Assembly (NCBI GenBank): GCA_030018275.1 | Contig: JASEGB010000011.1 | Coordinates: 1 to 51,908, forward strand | Reading direction: 5' to 3' | From: Actinomycetota bacterium | GTDB lineage: Bacteria > Actinomycetota > Aquicultoria > Subteraquimicrobiales > Subteraquimicrobiaceae | Length of the DNA: 51,908 nucleotides | In this document: positions 43,391 to 51,820 of the stretch, in pieces | How the letters are laid out: the number at the start of each line of letters is the position of its first letter | How positions within the stretch are numbered: position 1 is the stretch's first letter | Position numbers and translations under genes: made by a program | The notes under the pieces: generated by a model | What the model was told of the DNA's origin: nothing | Databases searched by the model: none | What the model saw: only the letters and a program-made list of their open reading frames with translations

Positions 43391-45610
43391 TTAAGTCCTT
43401 TGCTCTTCTATTATAATATACAAGAGGGTTACGACGGCAAAAATGCAGGTAGTTGCAGCAGCAGCTGCTCCCGTATCGTTGAAGATAAAGGCAACAATGC
43501 TGGCAACCGCTATGCCCATTAACCCCGAAGTGAGACAGGGATAATCGCCTTTTATCTTCTTTAAGATACCAGCCGGTCGAATTATTAAAATGGGGAAAAT
43601 CACCAATACCGCTATCAAGACCCTCGTCCAGAAAGTGTACCTGGTTCCCTTGACATTCATGGCAAACTTGCGTTGAATTATCTTTAATCCCTCACTTAAG
43701 CCTCCTTTTCGAATTAGGGTGATGGCCTTCCCCAGATGGGATGGGGGCGATATCCCGAATAAATCGAGGAATATAAGGAATGCAAGAGCAATGATTACCG
43801 CAAGGGCGATGAAGAGAATCAATTTCAAAGATATCTTGCGCTTCAGAAGCCCAAAATAGGTGGTAAGATATCCCACAACTGCGGCTATGGCTCCTCCGAC
43901 ATTGGTCCCCAGAGCTGGATGCCCGAATATGACTACCAGGCACAGAAAGGTCAGCCCAGCTAGCTTTACATGGGATTTTCGAGTAAAATTTGGTATCTCC
44001 AGGAGCGCGGTAATTCCAGCGATGCTTGAACCGATTAAAATCCCCATGCATTCGTTGCCTATACCGTAGAATCGTGCCCCGATAATGGGGCAATATCCTA
44101 TTATCGAACGCTGCATGAGATGAGATCCCGTGAGCACATCCAGCAAAAGCACGCCTGAAGTGAGCAAGGTTATGAAGATGATAGGTGAAAGGGCTCTCCT
44201 TCCAGACCTGCCTGTCGGCAGACACGGCAACAAACTTATTAACACAACCACCGCACTTCCCAGGAAGGCCAAAATCATAGTCAAAGCGAGAGAAGAATAG
44301 ATCGAAAAAGGCAAAAAAAGCAAGGTGACAGGGACACAGATAAGCCACAGCAACAGAAATTGCAGAGCTCTGAGTCGCTTGCGAGTCGTACCCATAAGCA
44401 AAAGTATGGTGGAGATGATCAGAACGAGTGCGATGGTGGTAACGTACATTTTTAGTGCGGGGACGCGAATTTTAGACCTATTGAATATTCGCTCATTGAG
44501 GGAGAGCAAATAGGAAATGGGTTGGTCTTGTGGTTCCGATTGGAGAGGGCATCCCAACATTTCGCTGGAAATTTTGGCTTCGAGGTATGAAAGTATGGTC
44601 GGGGTAATGTCGATGTTGCTCACAATTCCATGGCTTCTCGTGGTTTCAGAGGTGAGTACCCCCGGCTTTATGCCTCCCCCAGCCACGATGATGGGTGTGA
44701 GACTATTGCCCTCCTTGATCATCTCAATCGGTGGGGTGGGTGTAACCACAATGATGAGGGTCTTGCCCAGGTCAATCCGCGAGATTAGCCTCCCGATGAA
44801 CTCATCTGCTCGCTTTAAAGCGGATTTTCTCTCACTGGATACCTTCCAATCCATGAGCAGTGGGGAGCAGGCATTGACCCGCGATGTGTCGCCCGTCTCT
44901 ATCGCCAGAAAATCGACTTTTCTCAAGAGATGAAGGGATTTGGAAAGGAGAACATCGTAGTCCGTTTGCCAACCACCTGGGCTCATGGGATTTTTTCGAA
45001 GAATATTCCGTCCAACATCCCCAAAAGGAGTTCTCCCCAGCTGATCCATGGATATTAAGGATATCTCTCGATGGAATTCTTGATCCACATCGGCGTTTCC
45101 GAGGACACCCGCTTTGAGCTTCGCCTCCTTCAATGCCGTCCCCAAACTTCCTGGAAAAATATTCCAAGGAAGTCTTGCGTTTTGGCGGGAAATCTTGGCA
45201 ATGGTCAAAGTGACTACTCCATCTGGCGGGGGTTTTATCCCCGTCCGCTGCCAGAAGATTTCACCGGTGGGATTTGTTTCATAAACCTCAGAGGAATTGA
45301 AGGCTAAACCCCCAAGGGCTCCGCCTTCCGCTTTCGCTCCCGCTCCAATGGAAAGATAATTGTTAGTAGGGGATATCCTCGAAGCCGTCCTGGTGTTCAT
45401 CAATCCCATGGCGCCTTTTTCGATCAGCCCATGGAGATGGATTAAATCACGGTGGCTTAAATCCTCGATGCCAACCCCATCGATGACAATGAGAATGACC
45501 TTTCTGCTCTCTCTTGCCTCTGTCCTCACGGGGCAGAACAGGGAGAATAATCCAATAACCAGAAAAACTGGGATAAAAAAGAGGCAATTTCTCCTCAATT
45601 TGGTGGTCAT
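43391..45610 (-). CDS. Alkaline-phosphatase-fold protein with multi-helix membrane domain
   Basis: After a signal-like helix (FFIPVFLVIGLFSLF), residues of about 35-370 form an alkaline-phosphatase/sulfatase-type domain. It has VILIVIDGVGIEDLSHRDL with the first metal Asp, TASRISPTNNYLSIGAG in the nucleophile region, FLAIETGDTSRV, and THGIVSNIDITPTILSYL-like SHGIVSNIDITPTIL at the end. The C-terminal half has about nine membrane helices. A palindromic element adds LPTGRSG in a loop near residue 463. I chose the ATG at 45610 behind GGGAGAG, which removes the overlap with the upstream gene. The substrate is unknown; an envelope phospho-group enzyme is a guess. Confidence 0.75.
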   Translation of the reverse strand: MTTKLRRNCLFFIPVFLVIGLFSLFCPVRTEARESRKVILIVIDGVGIEDLSHRDLIHLHGLIEKGAMGLMNTRTASRISPTNNYLSIGAGAKAEGGALGGLAFNSSEVYETNPTGEIFWQRTGIKPPPDGVVTLTIAKISRQNARLPWNIFPGSLGTALKEAKLKAGVLGNADVDQEFHREISLISMDQLGRTPFGDVGRNILRKNPMSPGGWQTDYDVLLSKSLHLLRKVDFLAIETGDTSRVNACSPLLMDWKVSSERKSALKRADEFIGRLISRIDLGKTLIIVVTPTPPIEMIKEGNSLTPIIVAGGGIKPGVLTSETTRSHGIVSNIDITPTILSYLEAKISSEMLGCPLQSEPQDQPISYLLSLNERIFNRSKIRVPALKMYVTTIALVLIISTILLLMGTTRKRLRALQFLLLWLICVPVTLLFLPFSIYSSLALTMILAFLGSAVVVLISLLPCLPTGRSGRRALSPIIFITLLTSGVLLLDVLTGSHLMQRSIIGYCPIIGARFYGIGNECMGILIGSSIAGITALLEIPNFTRKSHVKLAGLTFLCLVVIFGHPALGTNVGGAIAAVVGYLTTYFGLLKRKISLKLILFIALAVIIALAFLIFLDLFGISPPSHLGKAITLIRKGGLSEGLKIIQRKFAMNVKGTRYTFWTRVLIAVLVIFPILIIRPAGILKKIKGDYPCLTSGLMGIAVASIVAFIFNDTGAAAAATTCIFAVVTLLYIIIEEQRT
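44205..44231 (+). repeat. Intragenic palindromic element, copy 3
   Basis: CCTGCCTGTCGGCAGACA is identical over 18 nt to the element in the cyclo-ligase gene, with the continuation CGGCAA against TGGCAA. Here it is read on the opposite strand as PCLPTGRSG within a loop between membrane helices. Confidence 0.75.
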
Positions 45611-45638
45611 TTCTCTCCCAGCCCTTGCGCTGATATCG

Positions 45639-46778
45639 TCAGCTTTTTTCACAAATATATCGCATGGTTTCTATGGCTTGATCTATATCCTCCATTGTGT
45701 TAAAGTATCCCATGCTGAATCTCACTGCCCCAAGCCCCTCTGTGCCAATGGTCCTATGAGCATCTGGTGCGCAGTGTAGCCCAGACCGAACTGTAATATC
45801 GAAGGCCTGATCCAAAATGAACTCCACTTCGTGAGGGTTCATTCCCTCCACATTCAAGGAAACCACCGGTGCTCTCTCCTCACCGGCCTGTGGTCCATAG
45901 AGTTTAATCCGGGGCATTTTCCTCAATCCCTCCAATAAATGAAGAGTAAGATCCCTCTCCAAATCATGGATGCTTTGAAGTCCTATATCTCGAATGAATT
46001 TTAAGCTCGCTCCCAAACCGGCGATCCCGGGCGTATTTGGGGTTCCCGCCTCGTATCTCTCCGGCCGGATGCGCGGCTGAAATGGGTCATCGGAATATCC
46101 GCCAGTGCCTCCCTGTTTTAGCTCCTTGAGATCGATATCGGGGTTTATATAAAGACCACCCGTGCCTTGAGGTCCCAAAAGCCCTTTATGCCCACAAAAG
46201 GCCAAAAGATCGATGTTCATGTCTTGAACGTCTATAGGGAAGATCCCAGCAGTTTGAGCTGCGTCGACCATGAAAAAAATGGCCTTTCCCCGCGCGATTT
46301 CCCCAACGTCCTCGATGGGCATCAGTGTTCCCGTGACGTTTGAGGCATGGGTCATCACGATGAGTTTAGTATCGTGTGAGATGGAGTCCCGGAGATCATC
46401 GAGGTCAAGATGGCCCTTATGAGAGCACTTTATCTTCGTGACCTTGATCCCTTGTGCTTCTAAATCCTTTAAGGGTCTGGTCACGGCATTGTGCTCCATG
46501 CTCGTGGTGATGACATTGTCGCCGGGCTTAAGGAGCCCCTTGAGTCCCAAGTTTATGGCTTCGGTGGCATTGAGAGTGAAAACTATGTTTGCGGGATCTT
46601 TGACGTTGAAAAGCTCGGCTAAAAGCTCCCGCGTTTCTAGAATGACCCGGCTCGCTGCGAGTGCCATTTTATGAGCCCCTCGGCCCGGGCTCCCCGCCCG
46701 CTTGAAACATTCCTCGATTGCTTCCATCACTGGCTTCGGTTTGGGATAGGAGGTTGCGGCGTTGTCCAGATATATCAT
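45639..46778 (-). CDS. Cysteine desulfurase, class V aminotransferase family
   Basis: The 379-residue PLP enzyme starts MIYLDNAATSYPKPKPVMEA. The PLP lysine is in LLAFCGHKGLLGPQGTGGLY, the cofactor-binding segments are FTLNATEAINLGLKGLL and THASNVTGTLMPIEDVG, and the catalytic loop Cys is in VRSGLHCAPDAHRTIG. It is closest to the group of short cysteine desulfurases with RSGLHCAP. It mobilises sulfur from cysteine; no suf or isc partners are adjacent, so the acceptor is unknown. Confidence 0.9.
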   Translation of the reverse strand: MIYLDNAATSYPKPKPVMEAIEECFKRAGSPGRGAHKMALAASRVILETRELLAELFNVKDPANIVFTLNATEAINLGLKGLLKPGDNVITTSMEHNAVTRPLKDLEAQGIKVTKIKCSHKGHLDLDDLRDSISHDTKLIVMTHASNVTGTLMPIEDVGEIARGKAIFFMVDAAQTAGIFPIDVQDMNIDLLAFCGHKGLLGPQGTGGLYINPDIDLKELKQGGTGGYSDDPFQPRIRPERYEAGTPNTPGIAGLGASLKFIRDIGLQSIHDLERDLTLHLLEGLRKMPRIKLYGPQAGEERAPVVSLNVEGMNPHEVEFILDQAFDITVRSGLHCAPDAHRTIGTEGLGAVRFSMGYFNTMEDIDQAIETMRYICEKS

Positions 46779-46809
46779 CTAACTCCTCTCCTCTTCAATG
46801 CCTAAAATT

Positions 46810-46835
46810 ATACCCCACCGAGGGCGGTGGGGTAT
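46810..46835 (-). terminator. Intrinsic-type terminator of the par operon
   Basis: ATACCCCACC and GGTGGGGTAT form a perfect 10-bp stem with a 6-nt loop, followed on the minus strand by TAATTTTA. It lies 50 nt after the parB stop. Confidence 0.75.
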
Positions 46836-46884
46836 AGATTATTATACCTTCGATGAATGCCTTCGCATCTCCGCTTGCTTTCGA

Positions 46885-47739
46885 TTATTGCACGGGGATC
46901 CTTTGCATTATCAGTTTGTAGATCCTCTCAAGCTCATCAATGGATTTGAATTCTATCTCGATTTTTCCCTTCTTTTGAGCCATCTTCACTCTAACCCTGG
47001 CGGAAAGCGTCTCGCTCAAGTTTTTGGCGATCGTTTTAAAAGCCTTTGGCTGAAGAACCCTGCGATGCTTGGCGCCGGACATTTGCCAGAGTCGTACCAT
47101 GTTCTCAGTTTGCCTCACGGAAAGCCCTTCAGCCACAACTCGCTTGGCCAATTTTTTCTGCTGCTCCGGATCCTCCAAGGAAAGAAGGGCACGAGCATGA
47201 CCAGAAGAGATATCTCCGTCGGTAATGAGCTGTTTTATCTCATCGGGCAATTGTAAGAGGCGTAGCGTATTGGTGATGGCAACGCGACTTCTCCCAACAC
47301 GGTTCGCCAGCTCTCCTTGAGTGATGTTGTATTGCTCAATGAGTTGGCGGTAAGCCATGGCTTCCTCTATGGCGTTTAGATCCTCTCGCTGCAGGTTCTC
47401 GATGAGCGAAATCTCCAGAGACTCCGTATCCGTCGATTCTTTGATCACCGCGGGAATGGTGGTGAGCCCCGCTTCCTTGGCAGCTTTCCATCTTCTTTCT
47501 CCGGCTACAAGCTCGAAGCCGTCGCTCTTGGGTCTTACCACCACGGGTTGAACGAGACCGAATTCCTTTATTGAGGCAACGAGCTCCTCAAAAGCTTGGG
47601 GGTCGAATTGCTTTCGAGGTTGATTCGGGTTTGGAGAGATATTCTCCACGGGAATCTCCTCAGCCCAAACCCCCTCCTCTTCCTGGCCTAAGGTAGAAAT
47701 GAGTGCGCTCAAGCCTCGCCCCAATCCTCGTTTAACCAC
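46885..47739 (-). CDS. parB: Chromosome-partitioning protein ParB (Spo0J)
   Basis: The 284-residue centromere-binding CTPase has the CTP/parS motifs ISPNPNQPRKQFDPQAFEEL, VVRPKSDGFELVAGERRWKA and SLIENLQREDLNAIEEAMAY, then a helix-turn-helix LANRVGRSRVAITNTLRLL. The C-terminal dimerisation domain ends KGKIEIEFKSIDELERIYKL. Its start overlaps parA by 8 nt. A parS site is at 49494-49509. Confidence 0.96.
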   Translation of the reverse strand: MVKRGLGRGLSALISTLGQEEEGVWAEEIPVENISPNPNQPRKQFDPQAFEELVASIKEFGLVQPVVVRPKSDGFELVAGERRWKAAKEAGLTTIPAVIKESTDTESLEISLIENLQREDLNAIEEAMAYRQLIEQYNITQGELANRVGRSRVAITNTLRLLQLPDEIKQLITDGDISSGHARALLSLEDPEQQKKLAKRVVAEGLSVRQTENMVRLWQMSGAKHRRVLQPKAFKTIAKNLSETLSARVRVKMAQKKGKIEIEFKSIDELERIYKLIMQRIPVQ

Positions 47740-48634
47740 GTTGCATCACTTCCTTTGCAAAATTTTTGTAGGCTTCGGCTCCCTTAGATGTAGCATCATA
47801 AACGGTGATGGGTTGACCATAACTGGGAGCCTCGCTCAACCTCACCGTCCGGGGAATGATGGTGTTATAGACTTTATCTTGGAAAAACTTTACAACCTCA
47901 TCAACGACCTGCTGAGATAATTTGGTTCGGATGTCGTGCATGGTCATGAGAACCCCCGCGATCTCCAAATCGTGATTCAGGTGAGTTTTCACCAGCCTTA
48001 TGCTTTCTAACAATTTGCTCAGTCCCTCTAGAGCATAATATTCGCATTGAATGGGGATTATGATTTCGCCTGCAGCCGTAAGGGCATTTATGGTTAGGAG
48101 GCCCAAAGAGGGAGGACAATCGATGATGATGTAATCAAATTTTTCCCTTATGGGTTCAATGGCCTTCTTTAGTCTGCACTCACGAGAGATGGATGAAACC
48201 AGTTCTATCTCCGCTCCCGCCAGCTGAAGAGTGGCAGGAATTGCAAACAAATGTTCGATATCGGTCTTTTCTATGAGTTCTCCAAGGGACTTATCTTCAA
48301 CTAGAGCATTGTAGATACAATATTTTCGCTCAATTTTATCTAACCCCACACCGCTTGTGGCATTACCTTGAGGATCGATATCTATGAGTAGAACTTTGTA
48401 CCCTGATTGCGCGAGGCACGCGCTTAAATTAACTGCGGTGGTGCTTTTCCCCACCCCTCCTTTTTGATTGGCAATAGCGAAAATTTTAGATTTCCGGAGA
48501 GAGGATTTTTCGCGGAATTGAAGATCCTTTGGGGTCTCAGCTAACTCGGGGGTTTTGATATGCACACCTTCTCTGACCCTTGCTGCAGATTTTGCTTCTT
48601 TTCTGCGTCTAAAGATTTCTAGTACCATATCCAA
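47732..48634 (-). CDS. parA: Chromosome-partitioning ATPase ParA (Soj)
   Basis: The deviant Walker A is IFAIANQKGGVGKSTTAVN, the A' motif VLLIDIDPQGNATSGVG, and the B motif YIIIDCPPSLGLLTINAL. The protein has an N-terminal extension of about 48 residues (RRRKEAKSAARVREGVHIKT region) that is absent in minimal Soj. The start codon is TTG at 48634, with an ATG two codons later. It forms an operon with parB downstream. Confidence 0.95.
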   Translation of the reverse strand: MDMVLEIFRRRKEAKSAARVREGVHIKTPELAETPKDLQFREKSSLRKSKIFAIANQKGGVGKSTTAVNLSACLAQSGYKVLLIDIDPQGNATSGVGLDKIERKYCIYNALVEDKSLGELIEKTDIEHLFAIPATLQLAGAEIELVSSISRECRLKKAIEPIREKFDYIIIDCPPSLGLLTINALTAAGEIIIPIQCEYYALEGLSKLLESIRLVKTHLNHDLEIAGVLMTMHDIRTKLSQQVVDEVVKFFQDKVYNTIIPRTVRLSEAPSYGQPITVYDATSKGAEAYKNFAKEVMQRG

Positions 48635-48655
48635 AACTATTATTCTTTATCGCAT

Positions 48656-49426
48656 TCAAAATTCCTTTTTTAAAAACGAAATTTTTTGAAATTTTTTGCT
48701 GCAAAAACCCAGTGGTCTCTTAGTGGGTATTCCTGTCCTCCGTGGATATCGGTCTGCGGTGGGCATTGCTTTTTTGGTTAGAACCAGATACCTTTGTGCG
48801 TTCAAGAAGGGTATGGCTATATCCATCACCTTCTCAACTTCTCCACCCAATATGGAAGCTGCCCTTTGGGAGACTTCTAGCTCATTTTTAAGCTTCTGAC
48901 TCTTTTGGGCTATGAAGTATCCTCCTATTTTGAGGAGAGGAAGGGTGTACTCCATAAGGGCGGGAAGGGAGGAGACGGCTCTCGCCAAAACTATATCAAA
49001 GGATTCTCTAACTTTTTCCTTTCTCGCGAATTCTTCAGCTCGGAGACAAACAACCTGGGAGTCCTCAAGCTTCAGCGCTTCAACCATATATATGAGGAAT
49101 TGCGCTCTTCTTTTTGAAGAATCAAGGAGCGTCAATTCAATTTTGGGTCTAGCGATCTTTATGGGGAGACCGGGAAAACCAGCTCCGGTTCCCACATCAA
49201 CCACCTTGGAGTAACCCTCAATTTTATCGCTGACCAGGCAGCTTAGAGAATCCAAAAAGTGCTTAACCACTATATCACGATCATCCTTAAGACTAGTGAG
49301 ATTAACCCGCCTATTCCATTTCTTTAACTCATCAAGGTAAAATAGGAAAGCGTTCACCCGTTGAGGAGTGAGGGCGACCCCAAAAATTCTTGCTCCTTCA
49401 ATGAGTATTTCTTCGATTCCCTTCAT
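48656..49426 (-). CDS. rsmG: 16S rRNA (guanine-527-N7)-methyltransferase
   Basis: The SAM-binding core is VDVGTGAGFPGLPIKIARP, with LTLLDSSKRRAQFL and the catalytic region ARAVSSLPALMEYTLPLLK. The end KRPLGFCSKKF follows the family marker PRRTGIPTKRPL. Length 256 residues. It forms the rsmG-parA-parB group of the origin region; mnmG and mnmE, which often precede rsmG in other phyla, are absent. Confidence 0.95.
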   Translation of the reverse strand: MKGIEEILIEGARIFGVALTPQRVNAFLFYLDELKKWNRRVNLTSLKDDRDIVVKHFLDSLSCLVSDKIEGYSKVVDVGTGAGFPGLPIKIARPKIELTLLDSSKRRAQFLIYMVEALKLEDSQVVCLRAEEFARKEKVRESFDIVLARAVSSLPALMEYTLPLLKIGGYFIAQKSQKLKNELEVSQRAASILGGEVEKVMDIAIPFLNAQRYLVLTKKAMPTADRYPRRTGIPTKRPLGFCSKKFQKISFLKKEF

Positions 49427-49451
49427 TCTAGCTTCCCTCTCTCTGCGATTA

Positions 49452-49478
49452 GAGGCGATTTAAACTGCATTTCGCCTC
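49452..49478. other. Hairpin in the rsmG-khpB gap
   Basis: GAGGCGA and TCGCCTC pair around a 13-nt loop. There is no T-run on either strand. It lies 25 nt upstream of rsmG, so it may be part of the promoter or mRNA leader. Confidence 0.4.
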
Positions 49479-49493
49479 AGAAAAAGAGCAGGT

Positions 49494-49509
49494 AGTTCCA
49501 CGTGGAACT
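49494..49509. promoter_or_regulatory. parS: parS centromere-like site
   Basis: AGTTCCACGTGGAACT is a perfect 16-nt palindrome that matches the bacterial parS consensus TGTTTCACGTGAAACA with the known C/G variant at the fifth positions. It lies upstream of rsmG-parA-parB, where origin-proximal parS sites are expected. Confidence 0.8.
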
Positions 49510-49538
49510 CGGTTGAATAAATGCATTTTAGGGGTGCT

Positions 49539-49646
49539 ATGCCAAAATTTCTTGGAACGAGAATTTTTGTCACAATCTCCTTTGGCATTGGGATGGTCTT
49601 AGGTTTACATCTTAGACATTCGAGTGGTGTCAACTCATCTTGTTAA
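49539..49646 (+). CDS. Possible 35-residue membrane peptide
   Basis: An ATG behind AGGGGTG (5-nt spacing) opens a frame with one hydrophobic helix: GTRIFVTISFGIGMVLGLHL, then RHSSGVNSSC and a stop. The last residues and stop come from the intergenic repeat at 49627. It could be the remnant of a larger gene truncated by that repeat (the start is reminiscent of DUF881-type anchors), or chance. Low confidence. Confidence 0.25.
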   Translation: MPKFLGTRIFVTISFGIGMVLGLHLRHSSGVNSSC

Positions 49647-49718
49647 TAATACATTTAACCTTTTAACTCTTAACACCTAACCCTTAACTGGACTATAAAC
49701 AAGTCAAGCTGATACACC
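49627..49718. repeat. Pair of intergenic repeat copies beside khpB
   Basis: GTGTCAACTCATCTTGTTAA (from 49627) shares CATCTTGTTAATAAT with the site at 23648. AACTGGACTATAAACAAGTC (from 49686) shares AACTGGACTAT with the one at 23396. The two are inverted relative to each other and separated by AT-rich CTTAACACCTAACCCTTAAC sequence. They end exactly at the khpB stop. Confidence 0.55.
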
Positions 49719-50336
49719 TTAATCCTTTACCTTTTCATGCTTCGGATATATCGTTACTCTCCTATAAGGTTCTTCTCCATCGCTCCTAGTCTCAATGTCT
49801 GGATAATCGTGAAGTATGGAATGTATTATCTTGCGTTCATAAGCGGTCATGGGTCTTAGGGTTACCGCCTTACCCGTGGCTGTGGCTTTCTCCGCCATTT
49901 TTCTGGCCAATTCTTCAAGTCCTTTCTTCCTTCGCGCTCTATATTTTTCAATATCCAGTATGATGTACTTTCGGTGGAAAGCTCCTTTATTTGCCACAGT
50001 GTTGAGGAGAAACTGCATAGCATCGAGCGTTTTTCCACGGCGACCGATTAATGGTCCCATGCCTTCCCCTTCGATGTTTATGAGCATGTGGTCCTCTTCT
50101 TCGATGGGATTCACAGCCGCCTCAATTTTCATTTCCCGGAGAACGTCTCTGAGGAAATCTATTCCTCTGCTTACCCTCCTGTCCCTTATGGCCAGCTTAA
50201 CTTTTACCCCAACTTCCCCCTCATTCTCGCTCAAAACTTCTATTTCTACATCCTTCCTGCTTTCACCGATATCCTTTAAGGCTTTTTCGATCGCCTCCTC
50301 GGTGGATGCTCCCTCAGCCTCGATGACTCGGTTCAT
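49719..50336 (-). CDS. khpB: RNA-binding protein KhpB (Jag)
   Basis: The 205-residue protein has the Jag_N domain (EGASTEEAIEKALKDIG), a KH domain with GEGMGPLIGRRGKTLDAMQF, and an R3H domain near RPMTAYERKIIHSILHDYPD with the R..H pair. It acts with KhpA as a global RNA chaperone linked to cell elongation. It lies 14 nt after yidC in the rpmH operon. Confidence 0.95.
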   Translation of the reverse strand: MNRVIEAEGASTEEAIEKALKDIGESRKDVEIEVLSENEGEVGVKVKLAIRDRRVSRGIDFLRDVLREMKIEAAVNPIEEEDHMLINIEGEGMGPLIGRRGKTLDAMQFLLNTVANKGAFHRKYIILDIEKYRARRKKGLEELARKMAEKATATGKAVTLRPMTAYERKIIHSILHDYPDIETRSDGEEPYRRVTIYPKHEKVKD

Positions 50337-50350
50337 TTCTACCCTCCTAA

Positions 50351-51022
50351 TTAAACCCTCTCCTTGTCCCGGGAGGGTAATTCCTTCGCCTTTGAAGGCA
50401 GAACTGGAGTGGATTCAACTCTCAACGTCAAATACTGCTGAATTACGGTCAAAACGTTAAAGGTAACCCAGTACAATAAAACTCCGGCCGGTAGCCGTAA
50501 TGCTATCAAGCCCATGAATAAGGACATAAAGGTCATCATCTTTTCCTGTTGAGGATCGGTGCCCATGGTCTTCGAAGAAAGATAGGTCGATACGACGATT
50601 AATACGACCAGAATAAAATAGGGATCAGGTTTACTTAAGTTTGTGAGCCACAAAAAACCAGCTTGGGCTAGCTCTTTATTTACTGAAAGCATTCTAAATA
50701 ACGCGATAAAGATGGGAAGCTGCAGGAGGAGGGGCAAACAACCGCTTAATGGGTTAACCTTATGTTCAGAATAAAATTTCATCAATTCTTTTTGCAGTTT
50801 TTCTTTATCGTGTTTGTATTTCTCCTGAATCTTCTTTAGCTTAGGTTGCAATCTTTGAAGTTCCTGTGCTGACTTAACCTGCTTAATGGTCAAGGGAAGC
50901 AAAGCCACCTTTACGGCGACCGTAAGCAAAATTATAGCCAGACCATAACTGTGAACATAGCCATAAAAAAATTTAAGAGCTTCCAACAATATTTTTTCTA
51001 TGGGCTCTAATATTGCACCCAA
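50351..51022 (-). CDS. yidC: Membrane protein insertase YidC
   Basis: The 223-residue short form lacks the large periplasmic domain of proteobacterial YidC. Its five membrane helices include YGLAIILLTVAVKVALLPLT and the cytoplasmic loop QVKSAQELQRLQPKLKKIQE, with NPLSGCLPLLLQLPIFIALF and LPAGVLLYWVTFNVLTVIQQ. It inserts membrane proteins alone or with SecYEG. Confidence 0.96.
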   Translation of the reverse strand: MGAILEPIEKILLEALKFFYGYVHSYGLAIILLTVAVKVALLPLTIKQVKSAQELQRLQPKLKKIQEKYKHDKEKLQKELMKFYSEHKVNPLSGCLPLLLQLPIFIALFRMLSVNKELAQAGFLWLTNLSKPDPYFILVVLIVVSTYLSSKTMGTDPQQEKMMTFMSLFMGLIALRLPAGVLLYWVTFNVLTVIQQYLTLRVESTPVLPSKAKELPSRDKERV

Positions 51023-51039
51023 TTATCGTGTTTCCCCTT

Positions 51040-51249
51040 TCATTTGACTGGGTCATAACCTCCCGGAGAGAATGGATGGCAGCGTAGGACTCGACTTATG
51101 GAAAGGAATAATCCCCTGCATAGTCCATATCTCTCTATCGCTTGAATAGCATATTGGGAACAACTCGGATAAAACCGGCAGACAGGAGGCAAATATCTTG
51201 AAATGAATCTTCTATATCCTTTTATCAACAAAAGAATGAGTATCTTCAT
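51040..51249 (-). CDS. yidD: Membrane protein insertion efficiency factor YidD
   Basis: The 69-residue protein has the invariant core [20 protein letters not shown], followed by [11 protein letters not shown] and [13 protein letters not shown]. The start overlaps rnpA by 4 nt. Confidence 0.95.
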   Translation of the reverse strand: MKILILLLIKGYRRFISRYLPPVCRFYPSCSQYAIQAIERYGLCRGLFLSISRVLRCHPFSPGGYDPVK

Positions 51250-51596
51250 TTCCTCGTTAAAAGGTTGGCCTCCCCAGAGATGCTCATGAGAATTTGCTCT
51301 ACCTCTTCGAAGGTTTTCTCCTTGAGAGGTTGATGGGCAATCACGATTAAATCATAGCATTTTTTAAATTTTTCTTCATTTGTTCTGTATGCTTCTCTAA
51401 GGAGACGCTTCAATCTATTACGAGCCGCCGCTTTCCCTATTCTGCCACTGATGCAAAAGGCTATTCGGTTTCCCCCGCTATTCTCCCTTTTGAGAAACCT
51501 TATGGTCAAGTACCTATTTGAAGCCTTCAATCCATACTTATATATCCCTTTGAAGTCCCTGAGCGAAGAGAGAGTGGTTTTCCTCACCATAATCAC
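51246..51596 (-). CDS. rnpA: Ribonuclease P protein component
   Basis: The 116-residue RNase P protein subunit helps mature tRNA 5' ends. The RNR motif region is [20 protein letters not shown], and the strand order [20 protein letters not shown] precedes it. The start may be the ATG at 51596 or the internal ATG two codons later ([12 protein letters not shown]). It lies 6 nt after rpmH. Confidence 0.95.
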   Translation of the reverse strand: MIMVRKTTLSSLRDFKGIYKYGLKASNRYLTIRFLKRENSGGNRIAFCISGRIGKAAARNRLKRLLREAYRTNEEKFKKCYDLIVIAHQPLKEKTFEEVEQILMSISGEANLLTRK

Positions 51597-51602
51597 CGAG
51601 GA

Positions 51603-51737
51603 TCATGCGGAAAGTCGTTGTCTATTTTTTCTCCTCCGGTTGGCGATGATTTTTCTTCCCGCTTTTGTGCACATTCGGATTCTAAATCCATGTTTCCTTT
51701 TTCTTTTCCTTATCTTCGGCTGATAAGTTCTCTTCAT
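51603..51737 (-). CDS. rpmH: 50S ribosomal protein L34
   Basis: The 44-residue basic protein begins [20 protein letters not shown] and ends [17 protein letters not shown]. The ATG at 51737 has AGGAG upstream; the frame is open further but without family match. It is the first gene of the rpmH-rnpA-yidD-yidC-khpB operon. Confidence 0.97.
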   Translation of the reverse strand: MKRTYQPKIRKRKRKHGFRIRMCTKAGRKIIANRRRKNRQRLSA

Positions 51738-51771
51738 AAAAATGCTCCTGAGCTCGTAAAAGAATAGGGTT

Positions 51772-51800
51772 ATTATAACGGGGGGCATGGTCGGTGTCAA
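51772..51800 (-). promoter_or_regulatory. Perfect-consensus promoter of rpmH
   Basis: TTGACA (51795-51800) and TATAAT (51772-51777) on the minus strand are separated by exactly 17 nt, about 35 nt upstream of the rpmH start. Both hexamers are full consensus. Confidence 0.9.
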
Positions 51801-51820
51801 GGAAACCACCGCCTTCTTTT

